The notes below the pieces were generated by a model. It ran no database searches. It saw nothing but the letters and a program-made list of their open reading frames with translations, and was not told where the DNA came from. A stretch of 64,000 bases of DNA from Bubalus kerabau (Eukaryota; Chordata; Mammalia; Artiodactyla; Bovidae), in NCBI RefSeq assembly GCF_029407905.1, contig NC_073642.1, positions 8,060,001 through 8,124,000 of the forward strand, in the 5' to 3' direction. The translations under genes and the position numbers were made by a program. Positions 46,939 through 58,129 of the stretch are shown piece after piece; position 1 is the first letter of the stretch, and each line of letters begins with the position of its first letter.

Positions 46939-48622
46939 CTGTTCAGTGCAGTTCAGTCACTCAGTCGTGTCTGACTTTCTGCAACCCCATGGACTGCAAC
47001 ACACCAGGCCTCCCTGTCCATCACCAACTCCTGGAGCTTACCCAAACTCATGTCCATTGAGTCAGTGATGCCATCCAACCATCTCATCCTCTGGAGTCCC
47101 CTTCTCCTGCCCTCAATCTTTCCTAGCATCAGGGTCTTTTCAAATGAGTCAGCTCTTCGCATCAGGTGGCCAAAGTATTGGAGCTTCAGCTTCAACATCA
47201 GTCCTTCTGATGAACACCCGGGACTGATCTCCTTTAGGATGGACTGGTTGGATCTCCTTGTAGTCCAAGGGACTCTCAAGAGTCTTCTCCAACACCACAG
47301 TTCAAAAGCATCAATTCTTCGGCACTCAGCTTTCTTTATAGTCTAACTCTCACATTCATACATGACTACTGGAAAAACAATAGCTTTGATTAAATGGACC
47401 TTTGTTAGTAAAGTAATGGCTCTGCTTTTTAATATGCAGTCTAGGTTGGTCATAACTTTTCTTCCAAGGAGTAAGCCTCTTTTAATTTCATGGCTGCAGT
47501 CATAATCCACAATGACTCTGGAGGCCCCCAAAATACAGTCTCTTACTGTTTCCACTGTTCCCCCATCTATTTGCCATGAAGCGATGGGACCGGATGCTGT
47601 GGTCTTAGTTTTCTGAATGTTGAGTTTTAAGCCAGGTTTTCACTCTTCTCTTTCACTTTCATCAAGAGGCTCTTTAGTCCTTCTTTGCTTTCTGCCATAA
47701 GGGTGGTGTCATCTGCATATCTGAGGTTATTGATATTTCTCCCGGCAATCTTGACACCAGCTTGTGCTTCATTCAGCCCAGCATTTCTCATGATGTACTC
47801 TGCATAGCACAGAAGGATTGATGCTTTTGAACTGTGGTGTTGGAGAAGACTCTTGAGAGTGCCTTGGACTGCAAGGAGATCCAACCAGTCCATCCTAAAG
47901 GAGATCAGTCCTGGGTGCTCATTGCAAGGACTGATGCTGAAGCTGAAACTCCAATACTTTGGCCACCTGATGCAAAGAGCTGACTCATTGGAAAAGTCCC
48001 TGATGCTGGGAAAGATTGAGGGCAGGAGGAGAAGGGTACAACAGAGGATGAGATGGTTGGATGGCATCACCGACTCGATGGATATGGGTTTGGGTGGACT
48101 CCAGGAGTTGATGATGGACAGGGAGCCCTGGAGTGCTGCGGTTCATGGGGTTGCAAAGAGTCAGACATGACTGAGCAACTGAACTGACTCTGCATATAAG
48201 TTAAATGAGCAAGGTGACAATATAACAGGCTTGACGTACTCCTTTCCCAATCTGGAACCAGTCTGTTGTTCCATGTACAGTTTTAACTGTTGTTTCTTGA
48301 CCTGCATACAGATTTCTCAGGAGGCAGGTCAGGTGGTCTGGTATTTCCATCTCTAAGAATTTCCCACAGTTTGTTGTGATCCACACAGTGAAAGGCTTTG
48401 GCATAGTCAATAAAGCAGAAATACAAGTTTTTCTGGAACTCTTGCTTTTTCAATGATCCAACAGATGTTGGCAATTTGATCAGTGGTTCCTCTACCTTTT
48501 CTAAATCCAGCCTGAACATCTGGAAGTTCATGGTTCACATAGTGTTGAAGCCTGGCTTGGAGAATTTTGAGCATTACTTTGCTAGTGCATGAGATGAATG
48601 CGATTGTGCAAGAGTTTGAACA
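46939..48622 (-). mobile_element. BovB LINE, minus strand, split by a second BovB
   Basis: The 3' tail begins at 46939. Sense (minus) sequence runs to about 47806, resumes at 48187 and continues to 48622, covering the RT from the Q-A-R-L-Q-like region to the 3' end. Perfect 12-bp target-site duplication TTCTACCTATAT at 46927-46938 and 48623-48634. Frames are broken. It lies in the upstream intron of the LRRC28 exons, in the same sense as the gene. Confidence 0.95.
47807..48186 (+). mobile_element. BovB 3' fragment nested in the minus-strand BovB
   Basis: About 380 bp of BovB 3' end in plus orientation (starts GATGCTTTTGAACTGTGG, ends in ACTGAACTGA). It is bounded by a 10-bp target-site duplication ACTCTGCATA (47797-47806 and 48187-48196). 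Removing the insert and one copy restores continuous BovB text in the host element. Confidence 0.94.
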
Positions 48623-48761
48623 TTCTACCTATATAAAAGGACTTTAAAATGTCTGAGTCAAAACAAGAACTAAATTATTCACTATTATCATTAAAATAAA
48701 AAAGTATATTTTAACACATTAAATTTATCTACATTATAATGAAGAAGCAGCAGTTTAGAAC

Positions 48762-48850
48762 GTTCTCAATCCTGACTACACATAAGAATCACCAGTGGTC
48801 TTCAAAATATAGATGCCCAAGGCCATCTCAGGTTTTTCTGATGTGCAACC
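48762..48850 (+). mobile_element. MER5-like DNA transposon fragment
   Basis: TTCTCAATCCTGACTACACA, AAGAATCACCAGTGG and ATAGATGCCCAAGGCC follow the order of the MER5-type hAT element. Diverged. Confidence 0.6.
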
Positions 48851-48879
48851 GATAACAATCATCCTTGGCAGAATGGATC

Positions 48880-49105
48880 AGAGAGTAGGTCCTGGAGCCA
48901 GACAATGTGTACCTTTTTAGCCATGTGAGCAGGGGAAAATCAGTGACCTTTTCACTTTCTTAATCTAAGGAACTGGAGGATAATAGCATCAAGAACACTG
49001 GGATATTGTAAGGATTAAATGAATCAATAAATGTAAAGCCCTTAGAAGAGAATTCAGTGAACCCCACTGTTATTGTTATAGTTATTACTGTTATCATGAG
49101 TCATC
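48880..49105 (+). mobile_element. MIR SINE
   Basis: CTGGAGCCAGACAATGTG, AGCAGGGGAAAATCAGTGACC, GGATTAAATGAATCAATAAATG and TAAAGCCCTTAGAAGAG give the complete MIR order, sense. Confidence 0.75.
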
Positions 49106-49499
49106 TGTAATCAAAGGTTTGGCAATTTTAAGTCCCTTCTCTTTATTTAATTTTTGTAATTTCAAATTAGTTAAAATGGTGGTGTCTCAACCTAAGTGGT
49201 TTTCATCAAGCTGTTTCTTCTACTCAAAATGATGCATTCATTTTGTGAGAATGCATGACAGTATAGCCACTTTGGGAAATGGTTGGCTGTTTTTTTTAAA
49301 TAAAATTATAGATATTTACTTAATAGTAATATGCCAATGTCAGTGTCTTAATTTTGACAAAAGTTCCACAAAAATTGTATTACGATGTTGACAACAGGAG
49401 AAACTGGATACCAGAACTCTGTACTTAGTATCTTTACAACTTTTCTGTAAATACAAAACTGTTCCAAATTAAAAATTTTTTTTAATTAAAGGAACAAGT
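49106..49499. other. Probable decayed L1 3' end
   Basis: GAGAATGCATGACAGTATAG...GGGAAATGGTTGGC and later AACTGTTCCAAATTAAAAATT read like old L1 3' sequence. Not assigned firmly. Confidence 0.4.
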
Positions 49500-50726
49500 C
49501 ATTTATTTCCAGTCATGATTAAATAATAGGGACCAGATTTACCCAGTTTCTATAAGCAATAAGAAAACTGAATGTATTATATGAAACAATTATTTTCAGA
49601 TACTGACAAGAGGCAGCTAGAGAGAGAAAAAACAAGTGAGGTGAGCAACTCACTTGTTGCTCACAACAAATTGTGGCCAATTTGCCTAGAGGCAAATTGT
49701 GGACCGTGGATCCCAAACAAAGAATGCAAGTGTCACTGAGTTATGAAGATACACAGCAGTTCAGGGAACCCGAGGCAGCTGGACCTTGTGGAGTACAGTT
49801 CTGGAGGAGAAGCACTACTGAAAAAAGAAAACAAGAAAACAAAACTTCAAGGCAACCTTTGACTCTTAGTTGAATTGTAAAATGCATTCCAGGCAAAAAA
49901 GTAACTGAAAACCTAACACCTGAACAGTCCACAGAACTCATACAGGGCTAGAAAGCACTCAAGTTCTGAGCAGCAAGGGTACCAAATCCTTGTTGATCAC
50001 TTTGTGCATTTAAATGAGATGCTCAAAAGGCATTCTGTGGGTAATAGGGCTAAACTATCCCTACAGTAGAGGTTACTCTAGACCTGTCCTAACAAAGCAT
50101 AAAGACAGACCATGAAAGGATCAAACTAAATTGCAAACAATTTTAAAGCCAGAACAAAGCACCACAAAAAGGAAGACAACAAAGTGTAACACTCAATAAT
50201 TAACATTTATAAGGTCCAGCATCTAATGAAAAAGTGCTAAGAATCAGGAAAATATGACCAATAACCAGGATAAAAAATAGTTAACATAAATAGATCTGGT
50301 ATGACATAGATAAAGCAATTAGCAAATAAAAACTTTAAAACATAAATAATAATTATACTCAGGTATTCAAAGAAAAACATTAACATTGTAAGACAAATGT
50401 TAACATATAAAGAAGACCCAAATAGCACTTCTAGAGATCAAATATAAAAAATAAAAATCCCACTAACAGCAGATTAGATATTGAACCAGAAAATATTACT
50501 AACTCTGAAAATAGAGAAACATAATTTGTCCTAACTGAAGCACATTAAAAAAAATAAAGACTGAAAAGAACTGTAACAGTGTGTCAGTAATTATGGGACA
50601 ATATCAAGCTAACAACAGGTAAGCGTCCCAAAAGTAGGGACCAGAGATAAGGGCATAGAAATAAATATCTAAAGAAATAATGTTTAAAAATTTCAAATTT
50701 GATGCAAGCTCTAAAGACACAACCTT

Positions 50727-52010
50727 TCAGGGATCACAGCCTTGTTGTGGTGAAGAGGCTTGTGTGATTCAATGAAGCTATAAGCCATGCCATGCAGGGC
50801 CACGCAAGACAGATGGGTCATGTTCTGAATGGAACAACTGACTGGTTCAAATTTGGGAAAAGAGTAAGACAAGCTGTATATTGTCACCCTGCATATTTAA
50901 CTTATATGCAGAGTATATCCTGGGGCTTCCCAGGTAGCGCAGTGGTAAAGACTCCTCCTGCTAATGCAGGAAAAACCAGAGACATGGGTTTGATCCCTAG
51001 ATTGGGAAGATCTCCTGGAGAAGGAAATGGCAATCCACTCCAGTTTCCTGGCCTGGAAAATTCCATGGACAGAGGAGCCTGGCAGACTACAGTCCATGGG
51101 GTCACAAAGAATCGGACATGACTGAGTGACTGAGCAGGCACAGACACAGAGTACATCATGCAAAATGCCAGGCTGTATGAATCACAAGTTGGAATCACGA
51201 TTGCCAGAAGAAATAGCAACAACCTCAGATATGCAGATGATACTATTCTAGTGGCAGAAAGTCAAGAGGAACTAAAGAGCCTCTTGATAGGTATGCAAAG
51301 GGAGAGTGAAAAAGCTGGCTTGAAACTCAATATTAAGAAAACTAAGATGGGCATGCAGTCCTATCATTTCATGGCAAACAGAAAGGGAAAAAGAAGAAGC
51401 AGTGACAGATTTTCTTTTCTTGGGCTCCAAAATCACTGTGGATGGTTAACTGCAGCCAGGAAATTAAAAGATGCTTGCTCCTCAGAAGGAAACCTCTGAC
51501 AAATTTAGACAGTGTATTAAAAAGCAGAGACATCAGTCTGCTGACAAAGGTCCATATGGTCAAATCTATGGTTTTCCCAGTAGCCATGTATGGATGAGAG
51601 TTGGACAATAAAGAAGGCTGAGTGCCAAAGAACTGATGCTTTCAAATCATGGTGCTGTAGAAGACTCTTTAGAGTCCCTTGGACTGCCAGTCAATCCTAA
51701 TGGAAATCAACCCTGGGTATTCATTGGAAGAACTGATGGTGAAGTTTAAACTCCAATATTTTGGTCACCTTATGTGAAGAGCTGACTCATTGGGAAAGAC
51801 CCTGATTCTGAGAAAGATTGAAGGCAAAAGGAAACAGGAGCAGGAGAGGATAAGACAGTTAGATGGCATCACCGACTCAATGGACATGAATCGGAGCAAA
51901 CTCCAGGAGATAACGGAAGACAGAGAAGCCTGGTGTGCTTCAGTCCATGGGGTCACGAAGCATCGGACACAGCTTGGTGACTAAACAATAACAACAACAA
52001 AGACAACAAC
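50727..52010 (+). mobile_element. BovB LINE with internal deletion
   Basis: Begins with a 5'-proximal BovB segment (TCAGGGATCACAGCCTTGTT... to GACAGATGGGTCATG at about 50822). It then jumps to the RT region (GGAACAACTGACTGGTTC) and runs through the Y-A-D-D region (about 51227-51250) to the 3' end, with an ACAACAACAA-type tail. It is split by a Bov-tA at 50920-51146. Most of the endonuclease and proximal RT is missing. Confidence 0.9.
50920..51146 (+). mobile_element. Bov-tA SINE inside BovB
   Basis: Full tRNA head and Bov-A unit with an AGCAGGCACAGACA tail. Target-site duplication CAGAGTATATC (50909-50919) and CAGAGTACATC (51147-51157), within the BovB Y-A-E-Y-I-M coding region. Confidence 0.93.
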
Positions 52011-52261
52011 CCAAGATGCTCAATGAATGTCAAGGATAATCATATGTCAAGTGAATCATAACAAATCATAACAAATTCCTGAAAACCAATACAAGAAATA
52101 GAAATTCTTCAAAGTAGCCCAAGGAGAAAAGACACTTTAAATACTGTGGAAGAAATATAGGAATGTCTCTTCAGAAAGTATGCAAGCCAGAAGACAAAGA
52201 CACCAAGAAAATGTTGAAAGGAAAGAAGTAATCGGCAACCAAGAACTCTAATTCCAGAAAA

Positions 52262-52273
<12 letters not shown>

Positions 52274-52294
<21 letters not shown>
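52274..52294. repeat. (TG)n microsatellite
   Basis: About ten TG units bounded by TATATA on both sides. The second copy of the flanking duplication lacks it. Confidence 0.9.
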
Positions 52295-52295
<1 letters not shown>

Positions 52296-52373
52296 ATATA
52301 TCTCAGAATTAAGAAGCAGAATGTAAAGTAAGAAACTAAACAACTTTTAGCAGAGTAAAACACTATACAACTT

Positions 52374-52867
52374 AAAAAGCAGAGACATTACTTTACTGAC
52401 AAAGGTCTCTCTAGTCAAAGCTATGGTTTTTCCAGTAATCATGTATGGATGTAAGAGTTGGACTATAAAGAAAGCTGAGTGCCAAAGAATTAATGCTTTT
52501 GAACTGTGGTGTTGGAGAAGACTCTTGAGAGTTCCTTGGACTGCAAGGAGATAAAACCCGTCCATCCTAAAGGAGATCAGTCCTGAATATTCATTGGAAG
52601 GACTGACGCTAAAGCTGAAACTCCAATACTTTGGCCACCCAATGCGAAGGACTGACTCCTTGGGAAAGACCCGATGCTGGGAAAGACTGAAGACAGGAGG
52701 ATATGGGGATGACAGAGGATGGGATGGTTGGATGGCATCACTGACTTGATGGACATGAGTTTGAGCAAGCTCCAGGAGCTGGTGATGGACAAGGAAGCCT
52801 GGCATGCTACAGTCCAAGAGATTGCAAAGAGTCGGACACAACTGAGTGACTGAACTCAACTGAACTG
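52374..52867 (+). mobile_element. BovB LINE 3' fragment
   Basis: Starts AAAAGCAGAGACATTACTTT (distal RT) and ends GAACTCAACTGAACTG. Frames are broken. It is bounded by the long direct duplication. Confidence 0.93.
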
Positions 52868-52975
52868 AAGAACTCTAATTCCAGAAGGCAAAAATTGTAT
52901 ATATTTCAGAATTATGAAGACGAATGTAAAGTAAAAAAGTATACAACTTTTAGAGGAAAAAAGCAGAAGAAAATC

Positions 52976-53500
52976 TTTAGGGCCTAGGATTAGTATACTT
53001 GATACTAAAAACATGATACATAAAAGCAAAAATTGTTAATGTGGACCTCATCAAAAGATAAAACTTTCGCTCTGCAAAAGAACATGAAAATAGAAAGTAT
53101 ACAATGGGAGAAAATATTTGTAAACAACATATACAACCAAGGACTGGTTTCCAGAATATATAAAGAATTCTTAAAATTCCTATAACTAGAAAAAAGTACC
53201 CAAATAGAAAATGTACAATAGCCAAGATCAGACATTTCACTGAAGAAAAGATAAAGATGACAAGTATTTTAAAAGATGTCAAATGTTATTAGGCATTAGA
53301 GAAATACAAATTAAAATCACAATTAGATAAAACCACACATCTATCAAAATGAAGAAAAAAATGTTAAATAACGACATCAAAATAACACTGGTGCGATGCG
53401 GAGAAACTGGAACAATCACACACTGCTAGGGGAGAACGTAAAATGGTACAGCCAACCTGGAAAATTATTTGGAAGTTTCTAATGAAACTACAAATTCAGA
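52976..53500 (+). mobile_element. L1 ORF2 C-terminal/3' region, sense
   Basis: Phrases such as GAAAATATTTGTAAACAACAT, AGGACTGGTTTCCAGAATAT and CATTAGAGAAATACAAATTA are sense L1. Confidence 0.7.
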
Positions 53501-54190
53501 TGAAAAGTGGCAGAGTAAGGACCTCCAAAAATTCTCTTTTCATAAAATTAACAAGAATACTGCCAAAAATTATTCATAAGCTACATGAACAAAACTTTAG
53601 AAATTAAACTCAAAGAGTTGCAGTAACACAGGGAGGGTTTGTTTAAGGAAAGCGGCAAACATCCCAGTCAGAAGACTAGGCTGTGACCCTGGGGCATTTC
53701 CCTTGCCCCGGCCCTACGCCCAGCTCTCCAGCACTGCGGAGCGTGGAAACACGCTGCGGTCGCTTTTCCCTTTACCTGCAGTGGCCTGGCCAGCACCGGG
53801 AGAGACAGACCCAAGCTGGAGTTCACTCCCAGAGAACTGTCATTTGACTATCTCATGGTTCCCTGAAAGACCCCACTTGCAAGTCTGTTTTTAACTTGAT
53901 CTGACTACAAGCTTGCCCAGTACAAAAACACTTTCCCCAGCTGAGATAAATTACAGGCAACTGTTTTAACTTCACTGCTGCCTAAGACAGTAGATAACAG
54001 CTGGAGCAAACAACAGACAACCAAAAACCTTAAACAAAAAAATTGGGGAAGGAGATTTACAGAGGAACTTTGAAAAACTGGCATATTTCTAGAAATATAC
54101 AAGATCACATGCATGCCCAGAGTTGCACATATGCTCAGGAAAAGACCTGAGAAACCCTAAGCTCTCAACTCTGCTGACATTGAAGCTCTT
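53501..54190 (+). mobile_element. Possible L1 5'UTR-type sequence
   Basis: Begins AAAAGTGGCAGAGTAAGGAC, then a G/C-richer part (53690-53880) and CCAGCTGAGATAAATTACAG. The composition and order suggest an old L1 5' region, but I cannot place it firmly. A 63-codon frame (53703-53894) has no recognised domain. Confidence 0.35.
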
Positions 54191-54204
54191 CATAAGAAAT
54201 GAAG

Positions 54205-54824
54205 AAGGGCTTCCCCGGTGGCTCAGATGGTCAAGAATCTGCACCAATACAGTATACTAACGCATATATATGGAATTTAGAAAGATGGTAACAATAACCC
54301 TGTGTACGAGACAGCAAAAGAGACACTGATGTATAGAACAGTCTTATGGACTCTGTTGGAGAGGGAGAGGGTGGGAAGATTTGGGAGAATGGCATTGAAA
54401 CATGTAAAATATCATGTATGAAACGAGTTGCCAGTCCAGGTTCGATGCAGGATACTGGATGCTTGGGGCTGGTGCACTGGGACGACCCAGAGGGATGGTA
54501 TGGGGAGGGAGGAGGGAGGAGGGTTCAGGATGGGGAACACATGTATACCTGTGGTGGATTCATTTCGATATTTGGCAAAACTAATACAATATTGTAAAGT
54601 TTAAAAATAAAATAAAATTAAAAAAAAAAAAAAAAGAATCTGCCTGCAATGCCGAAGACCTGGGTTTGATCCCTAGGTTGGGAAGATCCCCTGGAGTAGG
54701 GATTGGCTACGCACTCCAATATTCTTGCCTGGAGAATTGCATGGACAGAGGAGCCTGGCAGGCTACAGTCCATAGGGTGGCAAAGAGTCAGACATGACTA
54801 AAGTGATTTAGCATGCATAGCACA
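54205..54824 (+). mobile_element. Bov-tA SINE split by a young L1
   Basis: SINE head at 54205-54242, remainder at 54634-54824. Outer target-site duplication CATAAGAAATGAAG (54191-54204) and CATAAGAAGTGAAG (54825-54838). Confidence 0.92.
54243..54633 (+). mobile_element. Young bovine-type L1 3' end inserted in the SINE
   Basis: 5'-truncated L1 (starts ACCAATACAGTATACTAACG) with an A tail of about 15. Perfect 10-bp target-site duplication AAGAATCTGC at 54233-54242 and 54634-54643. It is nearly identical in type to the 3' part of 39212-40121. Confidence 0.93.
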
Positions 54825-54838
54825 CATAAGAAGTGAAG

Positions 54839-55064
54839 TCTAAAGCAAAGCTGTCAACTGTCTACCTAACTGAGAGGGGAAGGTATGCCACAATACATAC
54901 ACAGAGACCTCAGCAAAGACTGGGAGACTTGGAAGATTCAGGTAGTTAAAGAAATCTCTGCTTAATCATTAGCTGACCACTAAAGTAACTGACCAGATAC
55001 TTAAAAAAAAAAGAAAAAGAATAAAAAGGAAAGGGAAAAAAAAAAAAAGAACAGAGAGTAGAGG
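54839..55064. other. Unassigned with A-rich tracts
   Basis: Contains two A-rich runs (about 55000-55020 and 55036-55050). No feature recognised. Confidence 0.45.
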
Positions 55065-57530
55065 AACTCCTTCTATAAGGCCAATACAATTGTGATACCA
55101 TATCCAGACAGAGACATAACAGAAAAGAAGACTACAGACCATTATCTCTTATGAATACAGATGTAAAAATTTTCAACAAAATACTAGCAAGCCAAATCCA
55201 GCAACATATAAAAAGGATTATACTCCGTAAGCAAATGAAAATTATCCCCAGTAACGCACAGCTGGTTCAACACACAAACAATAAAAACATATGATCATCT
55301 CAATAGGTGAAAGAAGGAAAGATTATCTGATAAAATCAAATACCTTTTATACTAAAAACAGAAAATAAAGTATAGAAGAGAATTTCCTCAATTACATATG
55401 GGGACCTATGAAAAATCTAAAGCTAACACACTTAATGGCAAAAGACTAAAAACTTTCCCCCTAAGATCAACACAAAGATGTCTAGTCTCATCACTTCTAT
55501 TTAACATTCTATATTCTAGCCAGGGCAACTAAGCAAGAAAAAGAAATAAAAGGTACATAGATCAGAAAGGAAGAAATACAACTCTTTATTGGTAGATGAC
55601 TTGCTCTTGTTTACAGAAAACTGGAAGGAATTCAACAAAAACAAGAAAGAGCTAATGAATGAGTCTGGCAAAGTTGAAGGATATAATATCAACATATAAA
55701 AATCAACTGTATTTTTATACTGTTGTTGTTGTTTTAGTTACTAAGTCATGTCTGACCTTTGCATCCCCATGGACTGAAGCCTGCCAAGCTCCTCTGTTCA
55801 TGGGATTTCCTAGACAAGAATTTTTATATACTAGGCACTAAACAATTATAAAGGGAAATTAAGAATATAATTCTATGTACAAAAACATCAAAAAGAATAA
55901 ATTTAGCAGAAGAAATTCAGTATTTTTACACTAAAAAGTGTTCAATGTTCAAACTATAAAATTGTTGAAAGAAACTGAAGACCTAAATAAACAGAAAGAT
56001 ATCCCACATTCATGGATTAGAAGACATAATACTGTTAGGATGGCAATAATCCACAAACTGATCTAAAGAGTCAATGCAATCATTATCAACAATAACAGTT
56101 GGCTTTTTTTTTTTATAAATTGAGAAGCAGATCTTAATATTCACATGGAAGTGCAAGGGATTTAGAATAGCTAAAATCATTTTGAAAAACAAGAATAATG
56201 TTGGAGGATCCATATTTCTCAATTTCTAAACCTATTACAAAGCTAGAGTAATCAAGTCTCTGTGGTACTAGAAAAAGATAAGACATATAGATCAACGGAA
56301 CAGAATTGAGAATCAAGAAATATGCCTATGTGCCTACGTGCCCTGGGAAAAGAACAGCCATCTCAATAAATGGTGGTAAGATAACTAGATATCCCACACA
56401 AAAATAGAACTTTAGAACTTTAGATCTCTACATCACATCATATGCAAAAACTAACTCAAAATGTATCAAGACTTAAATGTAAAAGCTAAAAGTATACAAT
56501 TTAAATAAGAAAATGAAAGTAAATCTTCATGACACTGGATTAGAAAGTCTTTCAGACATGATAACAAAACACAAGCAATTTATCAAAAAATGTAAAAGAT
56601 AAATCACACAGATGGGAGAAAATATTTGCAAATCATATATATGATAAGGGTCTAGTGTCTCAAATATATAAAACACTCTTAGAACTGAACAACAAAAAGA
56701 CAACTATTATAATTTTTAAATGGACAACAGGTTTGAATAAATATTTCCCCAAAGAAACTACATAAATGACCAATAAGCACATGAAAAGACATGATTAGTC
56801 ATTAGAAAAAATACAAATGAAAACTATAAGAAATCAATTTACACATCCTAGGGTGACTATAATCAAAAGTACAGAAAATAACAAGTGTTGATGGCAATGT
56901 GGAGAATCCTCACATATTGTTGGTAGAACTACAAAATAGTACAGCCTTTTCGGAAAACAGTTTGGCAGTTCCTCAAACGTTAAACATAGAGTTACCACTG
57001 CAATCCACTCCTAGGTAGAAACTCCAGAGAACTAAAAATAAATGTTCATAATCAAACTTCTACATAAATGTTTACAACTGCATTATTCACCATAGCCAAA
57101 ATGTGGAGATAAGCCAAATGTCTACTGTAAAAAATGGATAACAAAATTCTGTATATCCATGCAATGGAATATTATTCAGCCATAAAAAGAATGGATTCTG
57201 AAATCTGCTGCGACATAGCTGACACATGCTGTGCTGAAACAGCCAGCATAAATAGTCACGTGTTGCCTGATGCCATCTATATAAGGTGTCCAGAATAGCA
57301 ATATCCATAGAAATAGAAAGCAGATTATTGGCCACGAGGGAGTTACAAGGAATTAGGAGAGGGGAATGATTATTAATGATCATTTAGGGTGATGAAAATG
57401 TTCTGGGTTAGACACTGATAATGGTTGCTCAATCTTGTGTATATACCAAAACCAATGAACCATACACTTTAAAAGTGTATGATTAAATTTTTATGTAAAT
57501 CATATTTCAATTTAAAAAATGAAACAAAGA
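55065..57530 (+). mobile_element. Old L1 ORF2 (RT) to 3' end, sense
   Basis: RT catalytic box at about 55586-55615 (L-L-V-D-D-L-L-L-F-T), then the ORF2 C-terminus and 3'UTR to about 57530. Many stops. A SINE piece interrupts it at 55716-55822. Confidence 0.8.
55716..55822 (-). mobile_element. Bov-A SINE fragment
   Basis: GTTGTTGTTGTTTTAG tail followed by part of one Bov-A unit on the minus strand. Approximate target-site duplication TTTTTATACT/TTTTTATATA. Confidence 0.85.
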
Positions 57531-58115
57531 ATTTTCATATGCTTCAGCAATTAAACTCTTAAGCATTTATCTCAGAGAAATGAAAACTTACTCATATGCC
57601 AAAAAACATGTACATGAATGTTCATAGGAGCTTTATGCATAATAGCTAAAAATGAAACTAATATGTCCTTCAGTAGGTGAATGGACAAACTCTATTACAT
57701 CCATACTGTGAAATATAACTCAGCAACATAAAGGAACTACTGCGACATGCCACTACTTACATAGGTCTCAGGGGAATTATGCTGAATGAAAAAAAAAGCT
57801 AGCCCTGAAAGGTTACATACTGTATGATTTATAAAACATAAAAAGTTAAACTGACCAAGTCATAGAGATGGAGAACAGAGTAGCAGTTGCCAGGGTTTGG
57901 GGACACGGGGAATGTGATTATAAAAGGGTAAAAAATTAGGAAAACGAAATAATATCAGTAGATTGTAGTACCGTCAATTTCCTGGTGGTGATCTTATACT
58001 ATAGTTATGTAAGACATGAACACTGGTAGAATCTAAAAGGGTACACAAGGATGTTTATGAATTACTTCTTATGATGTGACACCACCATCATCTCAAAGCA
58101 AAAAGTTCAATTTTT
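57531..58115 (+). mobile_element. Second L1 3' end, sense
   Basis: Repeats the L1 ORF2-end/3'UTR segment already present just upstream (ATGTTCATAGGAGCTTTATG, TACTGTATGATTTATAAAAC), so it is a separate insertion. Confidence 0.7.
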
Positions 58116-58129
58116 TTTTTAAAAAAAGG

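Larger units (their letters stand above)
49500..52240 (+). mobile_element. Old L1 5' half, sense, interrupted by BovB
   Basis: L1M-like 5'UTR/ORF1-type sequence at 49500-50726 and 52011-52240 (CAGAAAGTATGCAAGCCAG...). A BovB sits between. It contains the hairpin cluster at 49631-49699. Confidence 0.6.
52241..52975. repeat. Long direct duplication flanking a BovB
   Basis: AAGAACTCTAATTCCAGAA at 52241 recurs at 52868. Similarity continues for over 100 bp on each side (CTCAGAATTAAGAAGCAGAATG against TTCAGAATTATGAAGACGAATG; GTAAAGTAAGAAAC against GTAAAGTAAAAAAG; CAACTTTTAG in both). The left copy also contains a (TG)n tract at 52274-52294. Confidence 0.8.
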
